Shown piece after piece: positions 8,590 to 17,483 of a stretch of DNA of 64,000 nucleotides. The notes beneath the pieces are model-generated. The model saw only the letters and a program-made list of their open reading frames with translations. It did not search any database and was not told the DNA's origin. The translations under genes and the position numbers were made by a program. This DNA comes from Mycobacterium intracellulare ATCC 13950. Its GTDB lineage: Bacteria > Actinomycetota > Actinomycetes > Mycobacteriales > Mycobacteriaceae. The stretch covers positions 620,001 to 684,000 of the forward strand of contig NC_016946.1 in NCBI RefSeq assembly GCF_000277125.1, in the 5' to 3' direction. Within the stretch, counting starts at the first letter, position 1. Every line of letters begins with the position of its first letter.

Positions 8590-9672
8590 ATGTCCGAGAA
8601 GGTTCTTGTCACCGGGGGTTTCGGGCTCGTCGGCTCACAAACGGTGCGTCGGCTGGTCGCCGACGGCCACCGCGTGGTCGCGACGGATCTGGGCACCCCC
8701 ACCCAGCGCAAGGCGGCGAGGACGCTGCCCGACGGCGTCGAGGCGCACTGGGCCGATCTGACCGACCCGGGCCATGTCGACCGCCTGCTCGCCGCGACCT
8801 CACCCACCGCCATCGTCCACCTGGCCGCGGTGATCCCGCCCGGGATCTACCGCAGTCCCGCCCTCGGGCGCCGCGTCAACGTCGACGCGACCCTCACGCT
8901 GCTGCGCGCCGCGCAGGCCCGGCCGCACCCGGTGCGGTTCATCCAGGCGTCGAGCAACGCCGTGTACGGGGCGCGTAACCCGCACCGCAGCGCCGAGCTG
9001 TTGCGCGCCGATTCCCCGATGAACCCGGCTGATCTCTACGGCGCGCACAAAGCCGAAGCGGAACAGCACATCCGGTCCTCGAACCTCGAATGGGTGATCT
9101 TGCGCCTGGGCGGGGTGATAAGCGTCGACCCGGAGGCCATGCCGTTCAGCGTTGACGCACTGTTCTTCGAAAGCGCCCTGCCGGCGGACGGGCGCATCCA
9201 CACCGTCGATGTGCGTGACGTCGCCCGTGCGTTCGCCGCGGCGACCACGGCCGACGTCGTCGGTGAGACCCTGCTGATCGCCGGCGACGAGTCGCACCGG
9301 ATTCGGCAGGGCGAGGTCGGCAAGGCGCTGGCCGCCGCCCGGGGTCTCGTCGACGTCCTGCCCGGGGGACGTCCGGGTGATCCCGACAGCGACGACGGCT
9401 GGTTCGTCACCGACTGGATGGATACCGCTCGCTCCCAACAAGTCCTGCAATTCCAGCACCACTCGTGGCCGGACATGCTCGACGAGATGCGCGCGACGGC
9501 GGGGTGGCGGCGCTACCCGATGCGGTTGATCTCGCCGCTGGCGCGGCGGTTTCTCAAAAGCCGTGCGGCCTACCGGGATACGCCCGGACGCTACGCCGAT
9601 CCGTGGGGTGCCATCCGGGCGAAGCTGGGTGAGCCGCGCCCCGATGCCCCGGGTGCCGCGAGCGGCCCCTAG
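8590..9672 (+). CDS. NAD-dependent epimerase/dehydratase family protein
   Basis: 360 residues from ATG 8590. The longer frame from 8470 lies over the promoter. The Rossmann motif TGGFGLVGS (residues 8-16) opens the extended short-chain dehydrogenase fold, and a YxxxK catalytic pair is present as YGAHK (about 150). This family acts on nucleotide sugars, sterols or flavonoids; nothing here fixes the substrate. The C-terminal part (SPLARRFLKSRAAY) is ordinary for the family. It is followed by a convergent small gene 12 bp away. It has no counterpart at this place in M. tuberculosis. Confidence 0.85.
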   Translation: MSEKVLVTGGFGLVGSQTVRRLVADGHRVVATDLGTPTQRKAARTLPDGVEAHWADLTDPGHVDRLLAATSPTAIVHLAAVIPPGIYRSPALGRRVNVDATLTLLRAAQARPHPVRFIQASSNAVYGARNPHRSAELLRADSPMNPADLYGAHKAEAEQHIRSSNLEWVILRLGGVISVDPEAMPFSVDALFFESALPADGRIHTVDVRDVARAFAAATTADVVGETLLIAGDESHRIRQGEVGKALAAARGLVDVLPGGRPGDPDSDDGWFVTDWMDTARSQQVLQFQHHSWPDMLDEMRATAGWRRYPMRLISPLARRFLKSRAAYRDTPGRYADPWGAIRAKLGEPRPDAPGAASGP

Positions 9673-9684
9673 ACCGGGCGTGCG

Positions 9685-10152
9685 TCAGCCGGCGTGACGC
9701 AGCAAGGACCGCTCGGCGGACGGCAGGCCGGCGGCGGGGTCCAGCTCCTCGAAGAGCTCGGTGGCGTCCGCGATCGTCAGGTCGACGAGGGACGCGAATT
9801 CGGCGAAGGACACTTTGCTTCGGATCCATTGCGACTTGCGGGCCACCACGCCGATGCGCTGCGGATCGCATGAGCCGTGCACGATCGCGGTGACGTGGCG
9901 GTCCTGGCGGTTCCACGTGTCGGCGAAGTGCGTCAGCCAGGGGCGGTCGACGGCCGGAAAGTAGCACCCGGGAGTGACCCGGATGATCAACACGTCGTCG
10001 TGCGCGGGCGAGATCTCGAAATGAACGTGCAGCCGTCGCGGAGCGCCGGTGACGAAGAAGTGTTCGCCGTCGCGGTGCCCGCGAAAGTATTGCCGTCCGC
10101 GGGTGCGCAAATAGCGTTCGACAAGGTTCGCGCACATCTGCTCGTTCGTCAT
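9685..10152 (-). CDS. YbjN/type III-chaperone-fold-like conserved protein
   Basis: 155 residues. The sequence (LHVHFEISPAHDDVLIIRVTPGCYFP, then a regular beta-alpha pattern) resembles the YbjN-like or secretion-chaperone-like domain common in actinobacteria, where it has no known enzymatic role. No transmembrane segment or signal peptide. It stands alone, with a 98-bp gap to the cupin gene upstream. The function is unknown and the family call is moderate. Confidence 0.65.
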   Translation of the reverse strand: MTNEQMCANLVERYLRTRGRQYFRGHRDGEHFFVTGAPRRLHVHFEISPAHDDVLIIRVTPGCYFPAVDRPWLTHFADTWNRQDRHVTAIVHGSCDPQRIGVVARKSQWIRSKVSFAEFASLVDLTIADATELFEELDPAAGLPSAERSLLRHAG

Positions 10153-10250
10153 AGACGTATCGTGTCGCCGGCGACTTTGCGGACGCTGGGAGCCAAGCGA
10201 TGTGGCGCCGAAGAATCTGTTGAGAATTCGCTGAGTGGCCCGCTGCCCGT

Positions 10251-10718
10251 TTATCGAGGCCCGTCGAGCGGATACAGGGCGGGAAGATTGATCACGATCG
10301 CTTCCTGGGTGCTGCGGGCGATCACGACCTCGGCCGCGGTATCGGGGTCGGGGTTTTCTTCCCGGTGCGGAAGATACGGCGGAATGAAGACGTAGTCACC
10401 GGGTTCGGTGGCAATACGTACCTCTTGGGTGCCGTCGTGAAACACGAACTCCGGGTGGCCGCTTCGCACATAGATCGCGGTCTCCGAGTCACCGTGGTGA
10501 TGGTTGTCCGAGGCGGATTTCGGCGACGCGTGCGTCTCACCCATCCAGAGCTTTTCCGCTCCGACCGACGCGCCCGATAGGGCGGCGAAGCGCCGCAGCC
10601 CCTCCGACTGTGTGGTGTCCGAGCTGATCTCGGACGCCTTGATGTGGCGCACTCGGTTGCGGGCGACCGGTGCGGCCGTGTCGTCGAAGTCGGGATGGAA
10701 TCCGTCGGAGGTGGCCAT
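10251..10718 (-). CDS. Cupin-domain protein
   Basis: 155 residues with a single cupin barrel at about 45-140. Motif 1 is recognisable as SDNHHHGDSETAIYVRSGHPEF, with three histidines and a glutamate as metal ligands. Motif 2 follows as PGDYVFIPPYLPHREENP with its histidine. It is a small metal-binding enzyme or sensor; dioxygenase, isomerase and small-molecule binding roles are all possible. It is the last gene of the six-gene minus-strand operon, 3 bp behind the disulfide reductase. Confidence 0.85.
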   Translation of the reverse strand: MATSDGFHPDFDDTAAPVARNRVRHIKASEISSDTTQSEGLRRFAALSGASVGAEKLWMGETHASPKSASDNHHHGDSETAIYVRSGHPEFVFHDGTQEVRIATEPGDYVFIPPYLPHREENPDPDTAAEVVIARSTQEAIVINLPALYPLDGPR

Positions 10719-10721
10719 GGG

Positions 10722-12176
10722 TCAATTATCGTCCCGGCCATCCCGATACGCTTCGAGCAATCTCAGCCACAGCTCGCTGATCGTCGGGAAGCACGGCACG
10801 GCGTGCCACAAGCGGTCGACGGTCACGTGGCCGGCGACGGCGATGGTCGCCGAGTGCAACAGCTCGGTCACGCCGGGGCCGACCATGGTGACGCCCAGCA
10901 GCCGCCCGCTCTCCTGGTCGACCACCATTCGTGCGCGGCCGGTATAACCGTCGGCGTAGAGTTTCGCCCCCATCACCACGTCCCCGATCTCGATATCGAC
11001 GGCTCGGACCCGGTAGCCGGCGTCCCGGGCTTGTTGGCTTGTCAGTCCGACCGCGGCCGCTTCGGGATCGGTGAAGAAGGCTTGTGGCACCGCGTAGTGG
11101 TCTGCGGTGGTCGCGTGTGCACCCCACGCGCTGGTGTCCAACGGTCTTCCGGTTGCGCGTGCTCCGATGGCCGCGCCGGCGATGCGGCCCTGATACTTGC
11201 CTTGATGCGTGAGCAGGGCGCGGTGGTTGACGTCGCCGGCGGCGTAGAGCCAGCCGTCCTCGACCGCGCCGCGCACGAGGCAGGTGTCGTCCACCTCGAG
11301 CCAGCTGCCCGGCTCCAATCCCACTGTGTCCAAGCCGATATCGTCGGTCAGCGGTGCCCGACCGGTGGCGAACAGCACCTCAGTCACGGTCAGCTCGCTG
11401 CCATCGTCCAATTCGAGGACCACGCTCGTGTCGTCCTGGCGCCGCAGCGCGCGCACCGTGACACCTACCCGCACATCGACGCCGGCGTCGCTGAGCCCGC
11501 GGGCGATCAGCTCGCCCACGAACGGTTCCATGCGGGGTAACAACCTCGACCCCCGCGACAGGAGCGTCACTTGGGAGCCCAATCCCTGCCAGGCCGTAGC
11601 CATTTCGACACCCACGCCGCCGGCGCCCACGACGGCCAGCCGCTCCGGGACCGCGCTGCTGTCGGTGGCGCGCCGGTTGGTCCACGGCTTGGCCTCTGCC
11701 ATTCCGGGCAAATCGGGCAGGGCGGGACGGCTTCCGGTGCACACGACCACCGCATGCCGCGCGGTGAGCCCGACACGCTCGTCGCCGGTGGTGACGACGA
11801 CTCGCCGGGGGCCGTCCAACCTTCCATGACCGCGTACCAACGTCGCGCCGATTCCGCTCACCCAATCGGCCTGGCCGCTGTCATCCCAGTCGGTCACATA
11901 CCGGTTGCGGCGGCCGAAGACACCGTCGGCGCTGATGGATCCGGTGATCGCTTCCCGAGCACCGTCGACGCGTCGCGCGTCGGCGAGGGCAATGACGGGA
12001 CGCAGCAACGCTTTACTGGGCACGCACGCCCAGTAGGAGCACTCGCCCCCGACGAGTTCGCGTTCGATAATGGCGACGCGCAGGCCCGCGGCGCGGGCGC
12101 GTTCGGCGGCGTTCTGCCCGATCGGTCCGGCGCCGAGCACGATGACGTCGAAGTCTCGTTCGCTAGCTATTGCCAC
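10722..12176 (-). CDS. Pyridine nucleotide-disulfide oxidoreductase (Rv0794c-like)
   Basis: 484 residues from GTG 12176. The FAD site [19 protein letters not shown] is at the N-terminus. The redox-active cysteine pair is present in [13 protein letters not shown] (C-x4-C) and the NAD(P) fold follows at [10 protein letters not shown]. The C-terminal dimer motif is altered, [11 protein letters not shown] instead of the HxHPT-SE of lipoamide dehydrogenase, which argues against Lpd and for a mercuric-reductase- or Rv0794c-like enzyme. The gene matches Rv0794c, one of the few genes of this stretch shared with M. tuberculosis. It overlaps the dehalogenase by 14 bp. The electron acceptor is unknown. 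Confidence 0.9.
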   Translation of the reverse strand: MAIASERDFDVIVLGAGPIGQNAAERARAAGLRVAIIERELVGGECSYWACVPSKALLRPVIALADARRVDGAREAITGSISADGVFGRRNRYVTDWDDSGQADWVSGIGATLVRGHGRLDGPRRVVVTTGDERVGLTARHAVVVCTGSRPALPDLPGMAEAKPWTNRRATDSSAVPERLAVVGAGGVGVEMATAWQGLGSQVTLLSRGSRLLPRMEPFVGELIARGLSDAGVDVRVGVTVRALRRQDDTSVVLELDDGSELTVTEVLFATGRAPLTDDIGLDTVGLEPGSWLEVDDTCLVRGAVEDGWLYAAGDVNHRALLTHQGKYQGRIAGAAIGARATGRPLDTSAWGAHATTADHYAVPQAFFTDPEAAAVGLTSQQARDAGYRVRAVDIEIGDVVMGAKLYADGYTGRARMVVDQESGRLLGVTMVGPGVTELLHSATIAVAGHVTVDRLWHAVPCFPTISELWLRLLEAYRDGRDDN

Positions 12177-12870
12177 TCTTGGCGATCCCTTCGGTTTGGG
12201 TTAGGCGCTCGGCCAGCTCGCGAAGGTTGCCGGCGACGATGTTCGGCTGCGGCAGGCTGCGGACCGGTAACGGCGCGTTGCCGCGCCGGGTGATCAGAGC
12301 CGCACTGAACCCGACGCTCTGCGCGCCGAGGGTGTCCCACACGTGTGCGGCCACCATCATGCAATCACCGGGTGTCACACGGAGCTCGTCGCACACGTAC
12401 CGATAGACGGCGGGCGACGGTTTGAAGGCGCGGCGGGCATCGACGCTCAGTTGGCGCTCGAAAAAGCCGGCCAGCCCCGAATTCTGTAGCGCCGTCGGGC
12501 CGTCCGGGTTGGGTGGGGAGTTCGTCAGGGTTACCAACCGAAAACCGTTGTCGCGCAATGTGGCGAGGCCCTCGGCGGCATCGGGGTGTGCCGGCATGGT
12601 GAGCAACCCGGTCGTCAGGCGATCGAGGTGGTCATCGGTGACGTCCACCCGGTGGACGTCACCCAGCATGCGCAGCACCGCCTGAGCGAGAACGGGGAAC
12701 GGCACGTACTTGCCGGCCAGTGTGATGGTCATCGAGTACTGAATGAGCTGACCGAACCACTCGCGCAGCACGCGTTCGTCGCCGAACAAGTCCGCGAAAA
12801 GCGGTGCGAGGGACTCGATGTCGATCAGCGTCTCGTTGACATCGAAAACGAGGACGGAGGGTGTCGTCAT
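12163..12870 (-). CDS. Haloacid dehalogenase type II family hydrolase
   Basis: 235 residues from ATG 12870, chosen because it lies 1 bp after the preceding stop. The nucleophile motif is VFDVNETL (residues 7-14). The motif with serine is LVTLTNSPP and the lysine/aspartate motifs are [10 protein letters not shown] and [14 protein letters not shown]. This pattern (FDVNETL, AAHxWD) is that of L-2-haloacid dehalogenase-like proteins, which hydrolyse 2-haloacids; phosphatase activity on other substrates cannot be excluded. Fourth gene of the six-gene operon. Confidence 0.88.
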   Translation of the reverse strand: MTTPSVLVFDVNETLIDIESLAPLFADLFGDERVLREWFGQLIQYSMTITLAGKYVPFPVLAQAVLRMLGDVHRVDVTDDHLDRLTTGLLTMPAHPDAAEGLATLRDNGFRLVTLTNSPPNPDGPTALQNSGLAGFFERQLSVDARRAFKPSPAVYRYVCDELRVTPGDCMMVAAHVWDTLGAQSVGFSAALITRRGNAPLPVRSLPQPNIVAGNLRELAERLTQTEGIAKSGNS

Positions 12871-12871
12871 G

Positions 12872-13465
12872 CTAGGGCTCGACCTTTTTAACGTTGGGCA
12901 CATCCGGCCGCAGATACCCCGCCAGACACATGCAAATCAATACCATTCCGACGGCCGGCCACCACAATGCGACGACTGCCGCCGCCGCGAAGACGCCGAT
13001 CGTGATGAACGACCGCATGCGTAGCAGTCGGCGCACTCGCTGGGTGAGGTCCTCGTGGGCGGGCCGATCGACCACTTCCTGGCACAGCGCCAAGTAGGTG
13101 ATGTTGACGAGCACGAACACCGAGGCATACAGAACCACCGGTGCGGCGGCCAGCCTGCTGTCGGCGATCCACTCGGTGGTGATCGGAATCAGCGACACCG
13201 AGAACAAGTGCGCAAAGTTCGACCACACCAATCGTGGCGTCGCCACTTGCGCGTAGCCGAACAGGTGGTGGTGATTCACCCAGACGATGGCGATGAACAC
13301 GTAGCTGACCACATAGCTCAGTCCGGTGGGCCATTCCGGTAATAACGCGTTGAAGGTGTAGGACTTCGGCGGCTTGAGCTCGAGGACGAGGATCGTGATG
13401 AGGACCGCAAACACTCCGTCTGAGAATGCGCCCACCCGGTCTGGACTCGTTTTCCGCGCGGCCAC
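12872..13465 (-). CDS. TMEM175-family (DUF1211) potassium channel-like membrane protein
   Basis: 197 residues from GTG 13465. The first helix carries RVGAFSDGVFAVLITILVLEL (from residue 10), the R-x3-FSDG signature of bacterial TMEM175 channels. About six hydrophobic segments follow, as expected for the bacterial single-repeat form that assembles as a tetramer. Family knowledge points to potassium-selective leak conductance. It is embedded in an operon of soluble detoxification-type enzymes, with gaps of 9 bp and 1 bp to its neighbours. One possibility is a potassium-linked electrophile response, but that is speculative. Confidence 0.85.
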   Translation of the reverse strand: MAARKTSPDRVGAFSDGVFAVLITILVLELKPPKSYTFNALLPEWPTGLSYVVSYVFIAIVWVNHHHLFGYAQVATPRLVWSNFAHLFSVSLIPITTEWIADSRLAAAPVVLYASVFVLVNITYLALCQEVVDRPAHEDLTQRVRRLLRMRSFITIGVFAAAAVVALWWPAVGMVLICMCLAGYLRPDVPNVKKVEP

Positions 13466-13474
13466 GACGCCTCC

Positions 13475-13906
13475 TCAACCCCGCTGGTGGTTTCGTTCCT
13501 GCAAGACCCAGGCGTTCCCGTCGGGATCGCGAAAGTCGGCGAAGCTCGCGTAGTCACCGCGATCGGGGTCGGTACCCGGGAGGAACCCGCCTCTCCAGCC
13601 GCCGTCGGTGTCCTTGTGGCGGATCTCGCCGACGGTTACGCCGCGACCGATCAACTCGGCGCGGCAGGCTTCGATGTCCGGGACCACGAGGTATAGGCCC
13701 CGCACCGAGCCGGCCGGCGCGTCGGTCAATCCCACGCCGAATTGGATTGAGGCGTGCGATCCCTCGGGCGTCAATTGGATGACCCGGAACCCGGGCGCGG
13801 GCGCGTAATCGACATCGAGGGCGAAGCCGACCTGGTCGCGGTAAAACCGTAGTGACCGGTCGGGATCGGCGACGGGCAGGATGACGACTTCGATGGACAT
13901 CCTCAT
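13475..13906 (-). CDS. VOC (glyoxalase/bleomycin resistance) family protein
   Basis: 143 residues from ATG 13906, which overlaps the stop of the DUF427 gene by 4 nt (ATGA), so the two are coupled. The pattern VVILPVADPDRSLRFYRDQVGF is the first beta-alpha-beta unit. The second unit is LYLVVPDIEACRAELIGRG, followed by FADFRDPDGNAWVLQE with a metal-ligand glutamate. Members bind metals and act as lyases, dioxygenases or drug-binding proteins. Substrate unknown. Confidence 0.85.
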   Translation of the reverse strand: MRMSIEVVILPVADPDRSLRFYRDQVGFALDVDYAPAPGFRVIQLTPEGSHASIQFGVGLTDAPAGSVRGLYLVVPDIEACRAELIGRGVTVGEIRHKDTDGGWRGGFLPGTDPDRGDYASFADFRDPDGNAWVLQERNHQRG

Positions 13907-14784
13907 GACGTGCCCCTTACCGGATTCCTTCCTAAGACCTCGTCGGTGTCCAACCCGCGGTCGACACCGTGCGGGATGACGGTTTGGCCTGGTTCCAGCC
14001 GAAGTTGCTTGCCGTCGAGGTACACATTGATTTTGTCCGGTTCGAAGGACACCAGGTTGCGGACGCGCGACACTTCGGTCCACGCATCGACGTAAGACCA
14101 CGCTGCGTGCTGGTGGCCGCCGATGTCATAGTACGAGCAGATTCCTTTGTATGGGCAAAAGGTCTGGATAGCAACGGGTTTGAGGGCGGACTCGTCGATA
14201 TCGTCGCGCTCGACGTACCATCTGGGCGCGAAGCCGGATTCATACAGGGCCACGGGTCGGTGAGTCTCGGCGATCACGCGCTCTCCATCGCGGACGACGA
14301 GATGCCGTGCCGTGGAACGGATGTCGATGCGGTGGTAAGCGTCCGCGGCGTGCCCGACGATCCGTTCCTCTTCTTCATAGAAGGCATCCATGGCGCGCCA
14401 GGCAAAAGCCACCCGGCCCTGCAGGACCGTCGCATGCGCGGGCAGACCGGTATGTTCCCAGGCGCTGTGGGCGGCCTCCCGCCCCGGTGCCTTGACGGTG
14501 AACCACTGCGTGTCGCCGAGGTCGCGGTGCTGCGTCACCCGATCCTCGGCGGTCAACGTCCCCACTTCGATATCCCCTGACGGAAAGTAGGCCACCGGGT
14601 AACGGCCGGGCTCGTGTAACAGGAGCACGTCCTCGCTGTCGGCGATCCACCGTTCCGCGAAGCGCACCCGCATCCGACGGCGCAACGGCTCGGCAAAGAG
14701 CAGCCGCGACGGCATCGGCTGCTCGGTGAGGAAGTGCCCGATCGACCCGGTTGCCAGCGGGCCCTGCTGCCATGCCAGTCCCAT
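13903..14784 (-). CDS. Tandem DUF427 protein
   Basis: 293 residues from ATG 14784 with two DUF427 beta barrels, roughly residues 30-130 and 160-265. The second is the clearer: ALYESGFAPRWYVERDDID, then FCPYKGICSYYDIG and AAWSYVDAW, the typical family motifs. The first has the degenerate form EPGRYPVAYFPSGDIE. The role of DUF427 is not established. It is the first gene of the six-gene operon; 54 bp separate it from the oxidoreductase gene upstream. The CPYKG cysteine is conserved in the family and may be functional. Confidence 0.82.
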   Translation of the reverse strand: MGLAWQQGPLATGSIGHFLTEQPMPSRLLFAEPLRRRMRVRFAERWIADSEDVLLLHEPGRYPVAYFPSGDIEVGTLTAEDRVTQHRDLGDTQWFTVKAPGREAAHSAWEHTGLPAHATVLQGRVAFAWRAMDAFYEEEERIVGHAADAYHRIDIRSTARHLVVRDGERVIAETHRPVALYESGFAPRWYVERDDIDESALKPVAIQTFCPYKGICSYYDIGGHQHAAWSYVDAWTEVSRVRNLVSFEPDKINVYLDGKQLRLEPGQTVIPHGVDRGLDTDEVLGRNPVRGTS

Positions 14785-14838
14785 GTGGACACCTACCTTT
14801 CCTGAATCCCCCGCGTGCCACGGTGTTTCGACAACACG

Positions 14839-15885
14839 TCACTCCAGCACGACGACCATCTTGCCGCCGGCCTCTCCGGCCTCCATCAGCCGGTGCGCCT
14901 CATGAATCTGGTCGAAGGAGAAGACCCGAGACGGTTTCGCCTCCAGCGTGCCGTCGGCGACCTGTCCGGCGATGTCCCCCAGCGGGACGTCGGACAGCGG
15001 GAAGCCAGGCGTGCCAAAGACGAAGCTGCCGAAGAAGTTCCAGTTCACACCGGATGCCATGCGCAACAGCGGGTTGAAATCCCCGATGGGCTCCAGCCCG
15101 CCCAGCCAACCGGCCAGGCAGGCCGTGCCGCCGCGGCGCAGCATGTCCAGGGAGTCGAGGATGGTGCTGTTGCCGACGAGATCGAGGACGGCGTCGATCC
15201 GGCCGCTCTCGGGAAGGTGGCCTGCCAGGTCGCGCCGCTCCAGCTCGATTCGCGACGCGCCCAATTGCTCGAGCATCGCGAAGCGTCCCCTGCTGCGCGC
15301 GGTCGCGATGACTCGTGCGCCGGCGGCCACCGCCATCTTGAGTGCGGCCTGCCCCAGGGACGACGTGGCCCCGCGTAATACCAGTGTCTGCCCGGCCTTC
15401 AGATCCAGATTGCGGAAGAGGCATGTCCAGGCCACCGCGAACGTTTCGGGCAATGCCGCCAACGCCGCCCACGACAGCTCGGAGTCGATGAGGGCGACGT
15501 TGGCCGCGCGCACGCGCGTGTATTGCGCATAGCTGCCGTTGATGGTTCGGCCGAGGCCACCCATCAGCGCGGCCACCTTGGCGCCGACCGGGAACTCACC
15601 GCCCGGGCACGAGTCCACGATGCCGACGCATTCGATGCCGCTCACCTCCGCGGCCTCGGCCCACTCGCCCCGACGCATGTGCATCTCGGCGTGGTTGATC
15701 CCGAAGCCCTTCACCGCAATGACGACTTCGCCGTCTTTCGGCAGCGGCTTGGGGAGGTCGTCGTAAACCAGGTTGTCCAGCCCGCCGAATCCCTTCAGGA
15801 TGATCGCCCGCATGGTTTCCCCGCCGGGGCGCTCGCGCACGACGGCCGGTGCGGTGGGCAGCTCTGGTGAATCCGTGACGGACAT
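14839..15885 (-). CDS. Zinc-independent alcohol dehydrogenase/quinone oxidoreductase (MDR family)
   Basis: 348 residues from ATG 15885, chosen for the ribosome site AGAGG just upstream. The medium-chain reductase fold is clear: an N-terminal GroES-like part (MRAIILKGFGGLDNLVYDDLP, GFGINHAEMHMRRGEW) and a nucleotide site around LVLRGATSSLGQAALKMAVAAGARVIATARS. The cysteine zinc ligands of true alcohol dehydrogenases are missing, pointing to an NADPH-dependent quinone or enone reductase. It carries its own TGGG-N8-CCCAG site 59 bp upstream of the start, one of four in the cluster, so it is probably controlled by the adjacent double TetR repressor. Confidence 0.88.
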   Translation of the reverse strand: MSVTDSPELPTAPAVVRERPGGETMRAIILKGFGGLDNLVYDDLPKPLPKDGEVVIAVKGFGINHAEMHMRRGEWAEAAEVSGIECVGIVDSCPGGEFPVGAKVAALMGGLGRTINGSYAQYTRVRAANVALIDSELSWAALAALPETFAVAWTCLFRNLDLKAGQTLVLRGATSSLGQAALKMAVAAGARVIATARSRGRFAMLEQLGASRIELERRDLAGHLPESGRIDAVLDLVGNSTILDSLDMLRRGGTACLAGWLGGLEPIGDFNPLLRMASGVNWNFFGSFVFGTPGFPLSDVPLGDIAGQVADGTLEAKPSRVFSFDQIHEAHRLMEAGEAGGKMVVVLE

Positions 15886-15943
15886 GGACTGCCTCTTTCG
15901 ACATCGTTGGCAGCGCGATACGCCGGTGCCTGCCGCACAATAA

Positions 15944-15959
15944 TGGGCCAACTGACCCA
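15944..15959. promoter_or_regulatory. Putative operator TGGG-N8-CCCA, copy 1 (oxidoreductase promoter)
   Basis: TGGGCCAACTGACCCA, followed by G. It lies 59 bp before the start of the oxidoreductase gene and between it and the double TetR gene. The core TGGGCCAAC is identical to copy 4 at 18530, and the GACCCAGTAT end is identical to copy 3. Confidence 0.65.
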
Positions 15960-16000
15960 GTATTATGTTCGAACGTTTCCGCCATGTCCAGGGCGGGCGG

Positions 16001-17386
16001 TCAGGAGTTGCGCTGACCGCGAGGCGCGCGGGGTCCGCCCTTGCGCGGCGAAACCGCGAACGAACGCACATAGTCGACGGCGGCGGTGACGGCGGCCCGC
16101 AGTGGCTGCGGATCGCCGGTGGCGTGCGTGAGCAGTGCGCCACCCTGGTGCGCGGCAACCAGTGGCACCGCCAGGTGGCGCGGATCGGCGTCGGGGCGCA
16201 GGTCGCCACGGTCACACATCGCCTGCAGGCCCGTGCGGAACAGTTCGATCCATTGGTCGTATCCGGCGGCCAGGTCGTCGTGGATTTCGTCGTCGGCCTC
16301 GATCAGCTCGCCCGCCAAGGACCCATAGACGCAGCCTCCGACCCGGTACACCGGATCGATGTCGGAGACGCAGGCATCGGCCCACGCCTGCAGCGCATCG
16401 AGGCTGTCGAGCGCGGCGAACTTCGCTTGAGTGTGGAAGTCCCGCACATTGTTTCGGCGTACGTCGACGACGTGCCGGGTCAGGTCGCGCTTGTCGTGGA
16501 AGTAGTGGGAGATCTGGGATCCGCCGACTTCGGCGGCGCGCCGCACCTGGTCGATGCTGGTGTTGGCGACGCCGCGCTCGAACATCAGCCGGGCCGCGGC
16601 CTCGATGATGCGCGCGCGGGTCGCCAGACCCTTGTGGGTGTACCGCGGCGAGGGATGTTCAGTCACCTGGTGGCCTTGGGCGCGGACGGATCCGCCGGCT
16701 TTGCGCGGGCGGCGGCTCCGCGCCCGGCGCGGGGGCCGCCGCGGAATCCGTTCGGCACTGTCGGTGGCGAACATCCGCAAGTAGTTCACCGCGAAACGAA
16801 TCGCATCGGCGTGCGGCCATTCCTCTTGGTAGGTGAAGGCCAAGATTCCGCCTCCTTGATGCGCGGTGATGATCACCAACGCCAGCTGCCGTGGGTCGGC
16901 ATCCGCAACCAGCAGCCCGTCGTCTTTCATCCGCTGGATTGCCTTCTCCACCAAATCGATCCACCGGCGGTAGCCGGCCGCCAACGCGTCGCGCGTGGCA
17001 TCGTCCGACTTGGCGAGCTGGCCGGCCAGCGCGTGATAGGTGGGGGTGCCGACGTATCCGATGCGCCGCAGGTAGCGCATGTTCATCTCGATCCATTTTT
17101 CGAAGTCGTCGAACGTACTCAGGCCTCGAAGCGTGGGTTGGCGGTGAAAGTCCAAGACGACGCCGATTTGGCGTCGGATCACCGCGCGAATCAGCGCGCC
17201 CTTGTCGGCGAAGTAGTGGGCGAGCTGCGAGCCGCTGACCGAGGCGGCGCGCCGCACGTTCTCCATGTTGGCCGCGGACAGGCCGTCGGTGACGATCAAC
17301 TGCGCCGCCGCTTGCACGATTCGGTCGCGGGTGGCACGCCCCTTGGCGGTCAACCGTTGTTCGTCACGAACATCGGGATGGGCCAT
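16001..17386 (-). CDS. Tandem double TetR-family transcriptional repressor (two complete TetR units in one chain)
   Basis: 461 residues, about twice the usual TetR length. Residues 14-215 form one TetR: DNA-binding helices at ATRDRIVQAAAQLIVTDG and VSGSQLAHYFADKGALI. After an Arg/Pro-rich linker (about 216-240), residues 245-450 form a second: ATRARIIEAAARLMFERG and VGGSQISHYFHDKRDLT. The two halves are clearly related, including their ligand domains (PTYHALAGQLAKSDDATRDALAAGYRRWIDL versus CVYGSLAGELIEADDEIHDDLAAGYDQWIEL, shown in pieces), so this is an internal duplication. A likely leaderless start: TAGCCT ends 6 nt before the ATG. A TGGG-N8-CCCAG site is 34 bp upstream, suggesting autoregulation. 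Inference: a single-chain pseudo-dimer controlling the cluster. Confidence 0.92.
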   Translation of the reverse strand: MAHPDVRDEQRLTAKGRATRDRIVQAAAQLIVTDGLSAANMENVRRAASVSGSQLAHYFADKGALIRAVIRRQIGVVLDFHRQPTLRGLSTFDDFEKWIEMNMRYLRRIGYVGTPTYHALAGQLAKSDDATRDALAAGYRRWIDLVEKAIQRMKDDGLLVADADPRQLALVIITAHQGGGILAFTYQEEWPHADAIRFAVNYLRMFATDSAERIPRRPPRRARSRRPRKAGGSVRAQGHQVTEHPSPRYTHKGLATRARIIEAAARLMFERGVANTSIDQVRRAAEVGGSQISHYFHDKRDLTRHVVDVRRNNVRDFHTQAKFAALDSLDALQAWADACVSDIDPVYRVGGCVYGSLAGELIEADDEIHDDLAAGYDQWIELFRTGLQAMCDRGDLRPDADPRHLAVPLVAAHQGGALLTHATGDPQPLRAAVTAAVDYVRSFAVSPRKGGPRAPRGQRNS

Positions 17387-17419
17387 CGCGTCAGGCTAAC
17401 CCGTGGGTGCCCCCGTTTA

Positions 17420-17435
17420 TGGGATCTCCAACCCA
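17420..17435. promoter_or_regulatory. Putative operator TGGG-N8-CCCA, copy 2 (double TetR promoter)
   Basis: TGGGATCTCCAACCCA, followed by G. It sits 34 bp upstream of the double TetR start, with the -10-like TAGCCT (minus strand, 17393-17398) between, so it covers the -35 region. Confidence 0.6.
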
Positions 17436-17483
17436 GACGGCGGGATCGTCACGGTCGGTTGCCGCGCGCCCGGCGGCCGGGCG

